Assembly: GCA_020073305.1 (NCBI GenBank)
Contig: JAIQFK010000009.1
Location: forward strand, 62,001 to 126,000
DNA length: 64,000 nucleotides
Source: Terriglobia bacterium
GTDB lineage: Bacteria; Acidobacteriota; Terriglobia; Bryobacterales; Bryobacteraceae
Direction of reading: 5' to 3'
Position numbers and translations under genes: made by a program. Shown here in pieces: positions 35,351-43,291 of the stretch. The notes beneath the pieces are model-generated. The model did no database searches. It saw nothing but the letters and a program-made list of their open reading frames with translations, and was not told the DNA's origin. Each line of letters begins with the position of its first letter. Position 1 is the first letter of the stretch.

Positions 35351-38300
35351 TTAGAACAGCAACTTCAGCGCGACTTGCCCGATTCTCGGGTCTCGGGCGT
35401 TGGTCACGAAGCCAAAGGTCGAATTCAAAATACTCCCGGTCGGGTTGCTGAACTGCGCGTGATTGAAGATGTTGAAAAACTCGAAGCGCAGCTGCAGCAG
35501 CTTCGACTCGGTAATGTGGGTGTCTTTCAAAAGCGCCATGTCCCAGTTGTTGATGCCCGGGCCATGGAACATCCGTTTGGCAGCCGATCCCAGTTGCCCC
35601 AGCGCTTCCGAGCCGAACACGCTCGGATCAAAGTACGGCAGGCCCGAGCGCGGATCGTGGAACTTCAAACTGCCTCCCAGGTAGTTCGGCGTATCTATCT
35701 CGTTGCAGTTTGGACCAGTACAGAATGTGCCTAACAGCGAGTTGTCATCGTTCTCCCTCAGCGTGACCGGCAGACCGGTCGAGAATCGCGTAATGCCGGT
35801 GATCACCCAACCGCGGGTCAGCCGGTTGCGACGCAGTTTGTCGAACGGCAGATCGTAGTGATAGCTCACCACGAAGTTTTGCGGAACATCGAATGAGGAG
35901 ATGACGCGCCCCAGCCGCTGGTTGGTCACATTGATCTGGTCACCCCATCCCGATGAGTCGTCGATGGACTTGCTCCAGGTGTAGGCGGCCAGCAGCTCCA
36001 AGGGGCCGCTCCGGTGCCGGAAGCTCACCTGCATGGAGTTGTAGTTGGAGTTGCCAATGGTCATGAAGTAACCGTTGCTGCCGAGAGCGTTGCTGAATGG
36101 AGACCGCGTTCCGTTAAGCACCGTACCATCGGCCCGCGTGATCACATTGTTCTCGCCAAACGGCCCGCAAGTGGCGCCGCCGGGGATCACCTGGCTCTGC
36201 TGGCTGGCGCCCAAACAGAGCGCCGGATTTCCAGGATTCGATTCCAGGTCGCTAAGCAGCGCATGGCCTTGCGTACCTACGTAACTCACGCTCAGCACAC
36301 TGGCGCTGCCGAATTGCCGCTGGAGCGAAAGACTGTAGTGTTCAGCGTAGGGCACGCGGTTCTTGTACCAGAAGCCCGGCGAGCTGGAGATGGGAGTGAA
36401 CTGCGCCCAGTTAATCGAATTATCGGGATTGCTGGCTGAGACATTGGACGGCGGGAAATTCACCGGAAAGCGCTGTCCCTCAACGAAACCCGTCTGACGG
36501 TCAATGTAAGGCGTCGTGAAAAGCGGCGGCGCAGGATTGCTCCAGAAGTACCCGAAGGGCGCATCACCCACCTCATTGAAGCCCGTGGTGTCCTCGAATG
36601 CGGTATAGAAGATCCCGAACGACGCGCGGATGCTGGTCTTGCCCGGTCCTCCGAAGATCTTTCCGCTCGGCGACCACGCGAGTCCCACCCGCGGACCGAA
36701 GTTGTTGTGCCGCACCGGTGCCAGGCTCTTCGGAATTCCGGGATCGCCAGGGAAAACCCATCCCGTCGGGGCTCCCGGGAAGACTTTGGATTGCAGGCCT
36801 GGCACGAGGGTTTCGAGTTGGCCCTGCGCTTCGTACCACGGGGAGGTTACTTCGTACCGCAGGCCGTAATTCAGAGTCAGGTCTGATCTCATGCGCCAGC
36901 TATCCTGCGCATACAGACCGTAGTAGTAAGTGCGGGTATGCAGCGGCGCCTGAACGCCCTGCTGGAAACTCGTGGGAGCGCCGAGCAGATAGTCGGCCCA
37001 ATCACTTCCCGTTTCCTGCCCGTCGAAGCCAAAGGTCCCGTCGTTGGCGCCGTAGTCGTGTTCGGTGATCTGGTCGTAGTGGACGCTCGCACCAAACTTC
37101 ATGGTGTGGGTTCCCTTTACCTTCGAAAAGTTGTCCAGTATTTGATAGGTATTGTTGTACTGGCCCGCGAAGTACGCCGGAACACCGATACTGAAGTTAT
37201 TGAACCCGACGCTTGGAACGCCCTCGTATTGCTTGTTCTGAATCACCAGGCCCAGCGTGTCGGGGCCGGTGACAAAGCCCAGAGAATCCAACGTGACGCC
37301 TGTTCCGCCGCCCGGAAAACCGCCCAGGTTCGTCATGCGCACATAGTGCAGGCGCAGTTCGTTTACAGCGCTTGGGCCAAAGCTCTTCGTATCGGCGATG
37401 TTGGCCATCTGCGCCCGGCCTAGCGTCGTCGCCGTAAAGCCGGGAAAGCTCGCGGAGACATAAGGGCTGTCCTGGTTGAAATTGTCGATGAAGTAATATC
37501 CGGAAATCATCCCGAAGCGGCTGTTGTAATCCAGCCGGAAGCTGCCTTTGTCACCGTGCAACGTCTCGTTTGCCGAAGACGTTGAGTAGAAGGCCCCGTT
37601 GTTCGCCGCGGGAATGTACTTGAGCAGGTTCTGCGAAGGCGCCGTGATCACCGATTGCGGGATTACCGCGTTGGGGAAAACGCACGTCGTGCTTTGCGTG
37701 CAGCCGGGGGTATAGTAGGGCTCGCCTGGGGTCACCGTATAGCCGAGCTTCTGCGAGAGCTGGTTGGCCCAGTACCCGCCGGTTACCGTGCCGGTCAGTT
37801 GGTCGGCCACATCGGCGAGATTGCCCTGCCGATCCGCGGCCGAAGGCACCGGGACCAGGCCGGTGCTCTGCCCGATCACCTGCCGCGTCCCCTGGTAGTC
37901 CACGAAGAAGAAGAGCTTGTCGCGGATGATGCGCCCGCCGGTCGTCGCGCCGAACTGGTTCTGAATGAACTTCCCCTTGCTCACATCGAAGAAGTTGCGC
38001 GCGTCCAAGTCCGTGTTGCGCAGAAACTCGAACACGTCGCCGTGAAACTCGTTCGCCCCGGACTTGGTGATGGCGTTGATCTGGCCTCCGCTGTAGTTGC
38101 CGTATTCCGCGTCAAAGTTGTTCGTGATGATACGGAATTCGGCAATCGAATCCAGGCTGGGAATGATGGACGTGCCGTTCCACGCGCCTTCTTCGACGTT
38201 GCCGCCGTTCACCATGAACCCGTTGGCGGATTCCCTCTGCCCGTTCACGGACAGGCTGCCCGGGTTCAGGTCGCCCGAAACACTCAAGGCGCCATACTGT

Positions 38301-38824
38301 CCCGAGCTGACCGGTGTCACGCCCGGCTGTAGCGCCAGCAGGTCAGTATAGCTGCGGCCGTTCAGCGGAACCGTGGTCATCTTGGTGTCGTTGATCACCT
38401 CGCCCATCTGCGTGTTGGTGGTTTCCACCTCCACAGCGGCCGCATTCACGGTCACCTCCTGGCTGGCTTCGCCAAGCTGCAGGGGGATGTCCACCGTCAG
38501 GGCCGTGTTGACGTCGAGAATCAGACCTGTCTGCTTAAAATCTCTGAAGCCGCTTGCCTTTACCTCCATTTCGTAATGGCCGACCGGAAGCGATGGAAAC
38601 GAGTAGAACCCGGCCGAGTCGGTCTTCGTGTCGGTCTTGATTCCAGTAGAAGGTTCCAGAACGGAGAGTTGCGCATTGGGCACCACCGCACCGGTGGGAT
38701 CTTTCACCGTGCCGGAAATGCGTCCGGTCACAGCGCCCCAAGCAAGTTGCACCAACAGACAGAAAACAACCGCCAGCATCATCGCAGGCAGGCGGACGAA
38801 ATTCGTGTGGCTGGATCTTGACAT
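35351..38824 (-). CDS. Oar-type TonB-dependent receptor with carboxypeptidase-regulatory domain
   Basis: A 1157-residue outer-membrane protein. After a signal peptide, residues about 35-115 are a carboxypeptidase-regulatory-like beta-sandwich (GRISGTVKDPTGAVVPNAQ). A plug follows (INDTKMTTVPLNGRSYTDLL, MVNGGNVEEG, YSGGQINAITKSGANEFHG), then a very large beta-barrel ending in the aromatic residue F (QVALKLLF). This architecture is typical of Acidobacterial Oar/TonB receptors, which import bulky substrates using TonB energy. No TonB box is obvious. The ATG at 38824 has AAAGGAG 8 nt upstream; the longer frame from 38869 is not preferred. The glycosidase gene lies downstream. Divergent from the aminotransferase gene across a dyad-rich 262-bp region. 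Confidence 0.9.
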   Translation of the reverse strand: MSRSSHTNFVRLPAMMLAVVFCLLVQLAWGAVTGRISGTVKDPTGAVVPNAQLSVLEPSTGIKTDTKTDSAGFYSFPSLPVGHYEMEVKASGFRDFKQTGLILDVNTALTVDIPLQLGEASQEVTVNAAAVEVETTNTQMGEVINDTKMTTVPLNGRSYTDLLALQPGVTPVSSGQYGALSVSGDLNPGSLSVNGQRESANGFMVNGGNVEEGAWNGTSIIPSLDSIAEFRIITNNFDAEYGNYSGGQINAITKSGANEFHGDVFEFLRNTDLDARNFFDVSKGKFIQNQFGATTGGRIIRDKLFFFVDYQGTRQVIGQSTGLVPVPSAADRQGNLADVADQLTGTVTGGYWANQLSQKLGYTVTPGEPYYTPGCTQSTTCVFPNAVIPQSVITAPSQNLLKYIPAANNGAFYSTSSANETLHGDKGSFRLDYNSRFGMISGYYFIDNFNQDSPYVSASFPGFTATTLGRAQMANIADTKSFGPSAVNELRLHYVRMTNLGGFPGGGTGVTLDSLGFVTGPDTLGLVIQNKQYEGVPSVGFNNFSIGVPAYFAGQYNNTYQILDNFSKVKGTHTMKFGASVHYDQITEHDYGANDGTFGFDGQETGSDWADYLLGAPTSFQQGVQAPLHTRTYYYGLYAQDSWRMRSDLTLNYGLRYEVTSPWYEAQGQLETLVPGLQSKVFPGAPTGWVFPGDPGIPKSLAPVRHNNFGPRVGLAWSPSGKIFGGPGKTSIRASFGIFYTAFEDTTGFNEVGDAPFGYFWSNPAPPLFTTPYIDRQTGFVEGQRFPVNFPPSNVSASNPDNSINWAQFTPISSSPGFWYKNRVPYAEHYSLSLQRQFGSASVLSVSYVGTQGHALLSDLESNPGNPALCLGASQQSQVIPGGATCGPFGENNVITRADGTVLNGTRSPFSNALGSNGYFMTIGNSNYNSMQVSFRHRSGPLELLAAYTWSKSIDDSSGWGDQINVTNQRLGRVISSFDVPQNFVVSYHYDLPFDKLRRNRLTRGWVITGITRFSTGLPVTLRENDDNSLLGTFCTGPNCNEIDTPNYLGGSLKFHDPRSGLPYFDPSVFGSEALGQLGSAAKRMFHGPGINNWDMALLKDTHITESKLLQLRFEFFNIFNHAQFSNPTGSILNSTFGFVTNARDPRIGQVALKLLF

Positions 38825-38954
38825 GTTCCAAACTCCTTTTGTGCCTGCGATCAGACAGGCCGACCGCACGCACCTAACCCCTTATGGAAAAAGTCTTCCT
38901 GTCAATACAAGCACTGGAACGCCATCGCTCCAATAGCCTTATCTGACATTTTGA

Positions 38955-39001
38955 GGACTTAAATGACATCTTGGGTTCGGCCGCGCTAGCCGTTTAAGTC
39001 C
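38955..39001. promoter_or_regulatory. Inverted repeat GGACTTAAA/TTTAAGTCC, possible operator
   Basis: Arms GGACTTAAA (38955-38963) and TTTAAGTCC (38993-39001) are exact inverted copies with a 29-bp loop, located between the divergent receptor and aminotransferase genes. The AraC-type regulator encoded at 43292 is a candidate ligand, but this is inference. Confidence 0.42.
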
Positions 39002-39051
39002 TTAAAAACGCAGATAAACCCATTGGGGCTTGGTACTGGGTTTGGCTAAAT

Positions 39052-39063
39052 AAGGCTAGCCTT
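39052..39063. promoter_or_regulatory. 12-bp perfect palindrome near the aminotransferase start
   Basis: AAGGCTAGCCTT is self-complementary and ends 23 bp before the ATG at 39087. Its core GCTAGC recurs at 38985-38990. Confidence 0.4.
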
Positions 39064-39086
39064 CCAAAAAGAAGAGGGAAATCGTC

Positions 39087-40379
39087 ATGGCTGAAGACAA
39101 AACAATCGTGGAATCGGAAGCCCCTGTCAGGGTGAAGCCGCTTCCGCTGGAATTTCCGGGCGTGCATTATTACGACGACCAGGAAATCGAAGCCGCGCTG
39201 CGCGTTCTGCGTTCCAGGTCTTTGTTCCGTTACTACGGCATCGACCTTCAGAAGGAAACGGAAAAGTTCGAGGAAGAATTCGCCCGCGCGGTCGGCGCGC
39301 GCTATGCACTCGCCGTAGCCAGCGGCACCAGCGCGCTCAGCGTGGCTCTGTCCGCGCTCGGCGTCGGCCCGGGCCAGGAAGTCATCGTGCCGGCCTACAT
39401 GTGGGTCTCCGTGGTTGCGGCGGTTGTGAACCAGGGTGCCATCCCCGTGCTTGGAGACATCGATGACACGTTCTGCCTCGATCCCCGCGACGTGGAACGG
39501 AAGATCACGCCGCGTACCGTCGGAATCATTCTGGTGCACATGAGCGGCGCTCCGGGTGATGCCAAAGCCATCCGGAAGATCGCCAAGGACAAGAACGTGT
39601 TTCTCCTGGAAGACTGTGCGCAATGCAACGGCGGAAGTATTGGAGGCCAAAAGGTCGGGACCTTCGGAGACATGGGCATTTTCAGCTTCCAGATGAATAA
39701 GAACATGAGTTCCGGGGAGGGCGGCTGCGTGGTGACCAACGACGCCCAACTCTACCGCCGGGCCTTCGCGTGCCACGATCTGGGCTATGCCCGCGATGAA
39801 AACGGACGGCTGGTATTCAATGACCCGACACTGTGCTTGTGGGGAAGAGGCTGCCGGATGGACGAATTGCGCGCTGCCATTCTGAGGGTCCAACTCGAGA
39901 AACTTCCCACCATCATCAGCGCGATGCGCCGAAGTAAATACCGGATTCGCCAGGCCCTCGAGCGATTCCCCGAGGTTCAGTTGCGCAAGATTCAGGATCC
40001 GCTTGGGGATACCGGCTGCTTCCTCATCACGACATACCGCGATGCGGACACCGCCCGGCGCGTGAATCGCATGCTGCGCGCGGAAGGCATCGTGACCTCG
40101 CCGCAGGGAGTCTCCAACGTCGTCATGACGGAATGGGGCTTGCACCTGTATTACAACAACGTCAGTCTCCTGCAGCGCACCAGCGCCGATCGCGGCGGCT
40201 TCCCATGGAAGCTCCCGGAAAACGCGGGCCTGGAGAGGAACTACGCCAAGGGGGCTTGCCCCGTGGCTGACGGTTTGTTCGAGCGGAGCATCCTGCTCCC
40301 CATCCCGTCGTGCCTGACCGATCAGGACGAGCGCGAAATTATCCAGGCCTTCGAGAAAACTCTGAGGTCGTGTTTATGA
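39087..40379 (+). CDS. DegT/DnrJ/EryC1/StrS-family aminotransferase
   Basis: A 430-residue PLP enzyme of the sugar-aminotransferase fold. N-terminal glycine-rich cofactor loop ASGTSALSVAL (78-88), Asp in LLEDCAQCNGG (about 173-183) and Schiff-base Lys K205 in FSFQMNKNMSSGEGG, the family pattern. It would transfer an amino group to a keto sugar, for a nucleotide sugar or cyclitol. The SD GAGGGAA precedes the ATG. The stop codon overlaps the start of the first GH30 gene (ATGA at 40376-40379), so it is translationally coupled to secreted glycosidases, an unusual partner for a sugar aminotransferase. There is no signal peptide. Confidence 0.9.
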   Translation: MAEDKTIVESEAPVRVKPLPLEFPGVHYYDDQEIEAALRVLRSRSLFRYYGIDLQKETEKFEEEFARAVGARYALAVASGTSALSVALSALGVGPGQEVIVPAYMWVSVVAAVVNQGAIPVLGDIDDTFCLDPRDVERKITPRTVGIILVHMSGAPGDAKAIRKIAKDKNVFLLEDCAQCNGGSIGGQKVGTFGDMGIFSFQMNKNMSSGEGGCVVTNDAQLYRRAFACHDLGYARDENGRLVFNDPTLCLWGRGCRMDELRAAILRVQLEKLPTIISAMRRSKYRIRQALERFPEVQLRKIQDPLGDTGCFLITTYRDADTARRVNRMLRAEGIVTSPQGVSNVVMTEWGLHLYYNNVSLLQRTSADRGGFPWKLPENAGLERNYAKGACPVADGLFERSILLPIPSCLTDQDEREIIQAFEKTLRSCL

Positions 40380-41794
40380 AACGTAGTTGGCTTACTGTGC
40401 TGCTGGCAACGATCCCGTTCGTGGCCGCGGGACAGGAAATACGCGTTTTCGTCACCTCCCAGGCCGGTGATCGCATCACCGCGAAGCCGCCGCTGCATTT
40501 CGCTCAAGGCAGCGCGGGCGCCTCCGGTTTCCACATCGACGAAAAAGTCAGAGATCAGGAGATCACCGGCTTCGGCGCGTCCTTCCTGGAATCGGGAGCG
40601 ATCTGCCTCAACAGCCTCGATGCCGAAAAGCAGGAGGCGCTGATCCGGGCCCTGTTCGATCCCGACAAAGGAGCTGGCTTCACGGCGATGAAAACGGACA
40701 TCGCGGCCAGCGATGAAATGTCAGCCGGCCCGTTCTACAGCTACGACGATCATCCCGGCGAGGTCAGCATGAAGTCGTTCTCCATCCAGCGCGACCTGGA
40801 GCCGAATGGCCTCATCCCTTTCATCAAGCGCGCACGCCGCTACGGCCAGTTCGTGATCCAGGCAACCATGGACTATCCGCCGGACTGGATGTTGTTCGAC
40901 GTGAATAAGAACCAGGACGTCAATCCCAAATACTTCGACGCGCTGGCGCTGTATTATCTGCGCTATCTCCGCGCGTACGAAAAGCAGGGAATCTTCGTCG
41001 ATTACCTCAGCCTGTTCAACGAGCCCCTCATCTACACCAAGATCCCCGCCGAAAAAATCCGCGATCTTCTCAAGGATCACGTCGGGCCGCTTCTGGCCAA
41101 AGAAGGCGTCAAGACCAAAATCCAGCCTTGCGAGTACAACGATCGCGAGCGCGCCGGGAAGTACTGGCCGGTGATACTCGACGATCCGCAAGCGCGCAAA
41201 TACGCCGCCGCCATCCTCTATCACGGTTACGACTACAAGGACTACGACAAGATCGCCGCGCTGCATAAGCGCTACCCCGACCTGCCGCTCTGGATGACCG
41301 AAGTGTGCCACGCTTACGAGGCCGGCACTCCCAAGACCATGGTCTTGCCGAATCGCGACTATGCGGACGGCGATTTCTGGGGCACGCAGATCTTCAAAGA
41401 CCTGGAGTCCGGAGCCTCCGCCTGGATCTACTGGAACATGATCCTCGATGAAAAAGGCGGACCATGGGCAGTATCGCCGGTTCACGGAAACCCGGATCCC
41501 AATGTGCAGCATCCCGTCGTGATCGTTGACCGCCAGAAGAAGGAAACGATCTACACTGGCCTCTACTACTACCTGGCGCACTTCAGCAAATTCGTGCGTC
41601 CCGGCGCGGTGCGAGTTGGAACGACGGGCACGGTGAGCGGGGTTCGATGCCTGGCGTTTCAGGCGAAAGGTGGCGGCATGGTCGCCGAGATCATGAACAG
41701 CCGCAAACAAGCGGTGACTGTTCAGTTGAACTGGCACGGCCAGGCGGTGAGTCTGAATCTTCCCGCGCTTTCTATCACTACATACCTATGGTAG
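40376..41794 (+). CDS. Secreted GH30-family glycoside hydrolase (paralogue 1)
   Basis: A 472-residue protein with signal peptide MKRSWLTVLLATIPFVAAGQ. The TIM-barrel opens with QEITGFGASFLESGA, the usual GH30 start (x-G-F-G-x-x); acid/base Glu E216 in YLSLFNEPLIY and nucleophile Glu E309 in LWMTEVCHAY are at the expected positions, and the C-terminal half ends in a beta-sandwich (SKFVRPGAVRVG). GH30 contains beta-glucosylceramidases, beta-xylanases and endo-beta-1,6-glucanases; the specificity cannot be read. Start overlaps the aminotransferase stop by 4 bp, and the next paralogue starts inside its last codons, so three genes are translationally coupled. Confidence 0.87.
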   Translation: MKRSWLTVLLATIPFVAAGQEIRVFVTSQAGDRITAKPPLHFAQGSAGASGFHIDEKVRDQEITGFGASFLESGAICLNSLDAEKQEALIRALFDPDKGAGFTAMKTDIAASDEMSAGPFYSYDDHPGEVSMKSFSIQRDLEPNGLIPFIKRARRYGQFVIQATMDYPPDWMLFDVNKNQDVNPKYFDALALYYLRYLRAYEKQGIFVDYLSLFNEPLIYTKIPAEKIRDLLKDHVGPLLAKEGVKTKIQPCEYNDRERAGKYWPVILDDPQARKYAAAILYHGYDYKDYDKIAALHKRYPDLPLWMTEVCHAYEAGTPKTMVLPNRDYADGDFWGTQIFKDLESGASAWIYWNMILDEKGGPWAVSPVHGNPDPNVQHPVVIVDRQKKETIYTGLYYYLAHFSKFVRPGAVRVGTTGTVSGVRCLAFQAKGGGMVAEIMNSRKQAVTVQLNWHGQAVSLNLPALSITTYLW

Positions 41795-43215
41795 GGACCG
41801 GGTATGCCCGGCCTCTTCTGATCGGGCTGATTGCGCTTGCTGCATCCGCTCAGCAGGTTCAGCTTTACGTCACGTCGCAGGCCGGCGACCGGATCTCGCC
41901 CAAGCCGCCGGTCCACTTTACCGACACGGTTCCAGGCAGCGTGGCGTTCCGCATCGACGACCGCGTCAACGATCAGGAAATCATCGGTTTCGGCGCGTCG
42001 TTCCTGGAAGCCGGGCTGATTTGCCTGAACAGTCTCGACTCCGCGCATCAGGAAGAAGTTCTGCAGGCCCTGTTCGATCCCGAGAAGGGCGCCGGATTCA
42101 CGGCTATGAAGACTGTCATCGGCGCCACCGATTTCCAGTCCGCGGGCCCCTACTACACCTACGCCGATCGCCCCGGCGACCTCGGCATGAATTTGTTTAC
42201 AATCCAGCGTGATCTTGGGCCGACCGGCCTGATTCCCTACATCCAACGCGCACGCCGCTACGGCAAGTTCGTCTTGCAGGCGCCCATGGACTACCCGCCG
42301 GACTGGATGCTGTTCGACGTGAATAAGAATCAGGATGTCGATCCGAAGTACTTCGACGCCCTGGCGCTCTACTATTTGCGTTACCTGCAGGAGTACGAGA
42401 GACAGGGCATCTTCATCGACTTTCTGAGCCTGTTCAACGAGCCGGGGATTTACACCACCATCCCGGCGAACAAAATCCGTGATCTTCTCAGGGACCATGT
42501 GGGGCCGCTCCTGGCAAAAGCGGGCGTGAAAACGAAGATCCAACCCAGTGAGTTCAACACCCGCGAGCGAGCGTCTACCGCCTATCCGGTCATTCTCGAC
42601 GATCCCGGAGCCCGCAAGTACGCTGGCGCCATGGCGTATCACGGCTACGAGTTCAAGGACTTCGACAAGCTCAAACAACTCCATCAGCGGTATCCCGATC
42701 TCAAGCTCTGGATGACCGAGGTGGATCACTCCTATGGCACCGACACTCCGCGCAGCGTTGTTCTGCCCAAGAAGGCGTACGAGGATGGCGACTTCTGGGG
42801 CAATCAGATCATGAACGACCTCGAATCGGGAACCTCCGCCTGGGTTTACTGGAACATGATTCTCGACCAAAACGGCGGCCCCTGGCTGGTTTCTCCCGTG
42901 CACCGCGACACGGACGGAAACCAGCAGCACCCGGTGGTCATCATCGACCGGCGGACGAAAGAGGTCACCTACACTGGCCTGTACTACTACTTGGCCCACT
43001 TCTCCAGGTTTGTGCGACCCGGCGCGGTACGCGTCGCGACCAGCGGACCCGCGGGAAGAGTCCGCTCGATGGCCTTCAAAACACGAAACGGTGACATGGT
43101 TGCCGAGGTCTTGAACAGCGGCAAGCAAGCCACTACCGTCTCTCTGAACTGGCATGAGAAGGCCGTCAAACTGGATCTGCCGGCGCTATCGATCACAACC
43201 GGCATCTGGCGCTAA
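41788..43215 (+). CDS. Secreted GH30-family glycoside hydrolase (paralogue 2)
   Basis: A 475-residue protein with signal peptide (ARPLLIGLIALAASAQ) and the same layout as the preceding gene: opening EIIGFGASFLEAGL, acid/base E218 in FLSLFNEPGIY, nucleophile E311 in LWMTEVDHSY, C-terminal beta-sandwich. Long stretches are identical in amino acids, for example DYPPDWMLFDVNKNQD, so it arose by tandem duplication. The ATG at 41788 overlaps the previous gene by 7 bp; the SD is weak, so reinitiation is likely. After the next 76 bp the PocR-AraC regulator gene begins. Confidence 0.87.
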   Translation: MVGTGYARPLLIGLIALAASAQQVQLYVTSQAGDRISPKPPVHFTDTVPGSVAFRIDDRVNDQEIIGFGASFLEAGLICLNSLDSAHQEEVLQALFDPEKGAGFTAMKTVIGATDFQSAGPYYTYADRPGDLGMNLFTIQRDLGPTGLIPYIQRARRYGKFVLQAPMDYPPDWMLFDVNKNQDVDPKYFDALALYYLRYLQEYERQGIFIDFLSLFNEPGIYTTIPANKIRDLLRDHVGPLLAKAGVKTKIQPSEFNTRERASTAYPVILDDPGARKYAGAMAYHGYEFKDFDKLKQLHQRYPDLKLWMTEVDHSYGTDTPRSVVLPKKAYEDGDFWGNQIMNDLESGTSAWVYWNMILDQNGGPWLVSPVHRDTDGNQQHPVVIIDRRTKEVTYTGLYYYLAHFSRFVRPGAVRVATSGPAGRVRSMAFKTRNGDMVAEVLNSGKQATTVSLNWHEKAVKLDLPALSITTGIWR

Positions 43216-43291
43216 GTGCCGGTAAAGTCCATGTCCGGTCGTTAAAGGGCTTGTCCCGCTCAATCTGCCGTGATAGCGTAGGCACATCTGG

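Noticed and set aside
38994-40145. 383-codon frame antisense to the aminotransferase
   Set aside because: The plus-strand frame has the complete DegT motif set; the antisense frame resembles no protein.
41722-43155. 477-codon open frame antisense to the second GH30 gene
   Set aside because: Both GH30 catalytic motifs are on the plus strand; the antisense frame is low-complexity (V, G, R, D) with no signal or domain.
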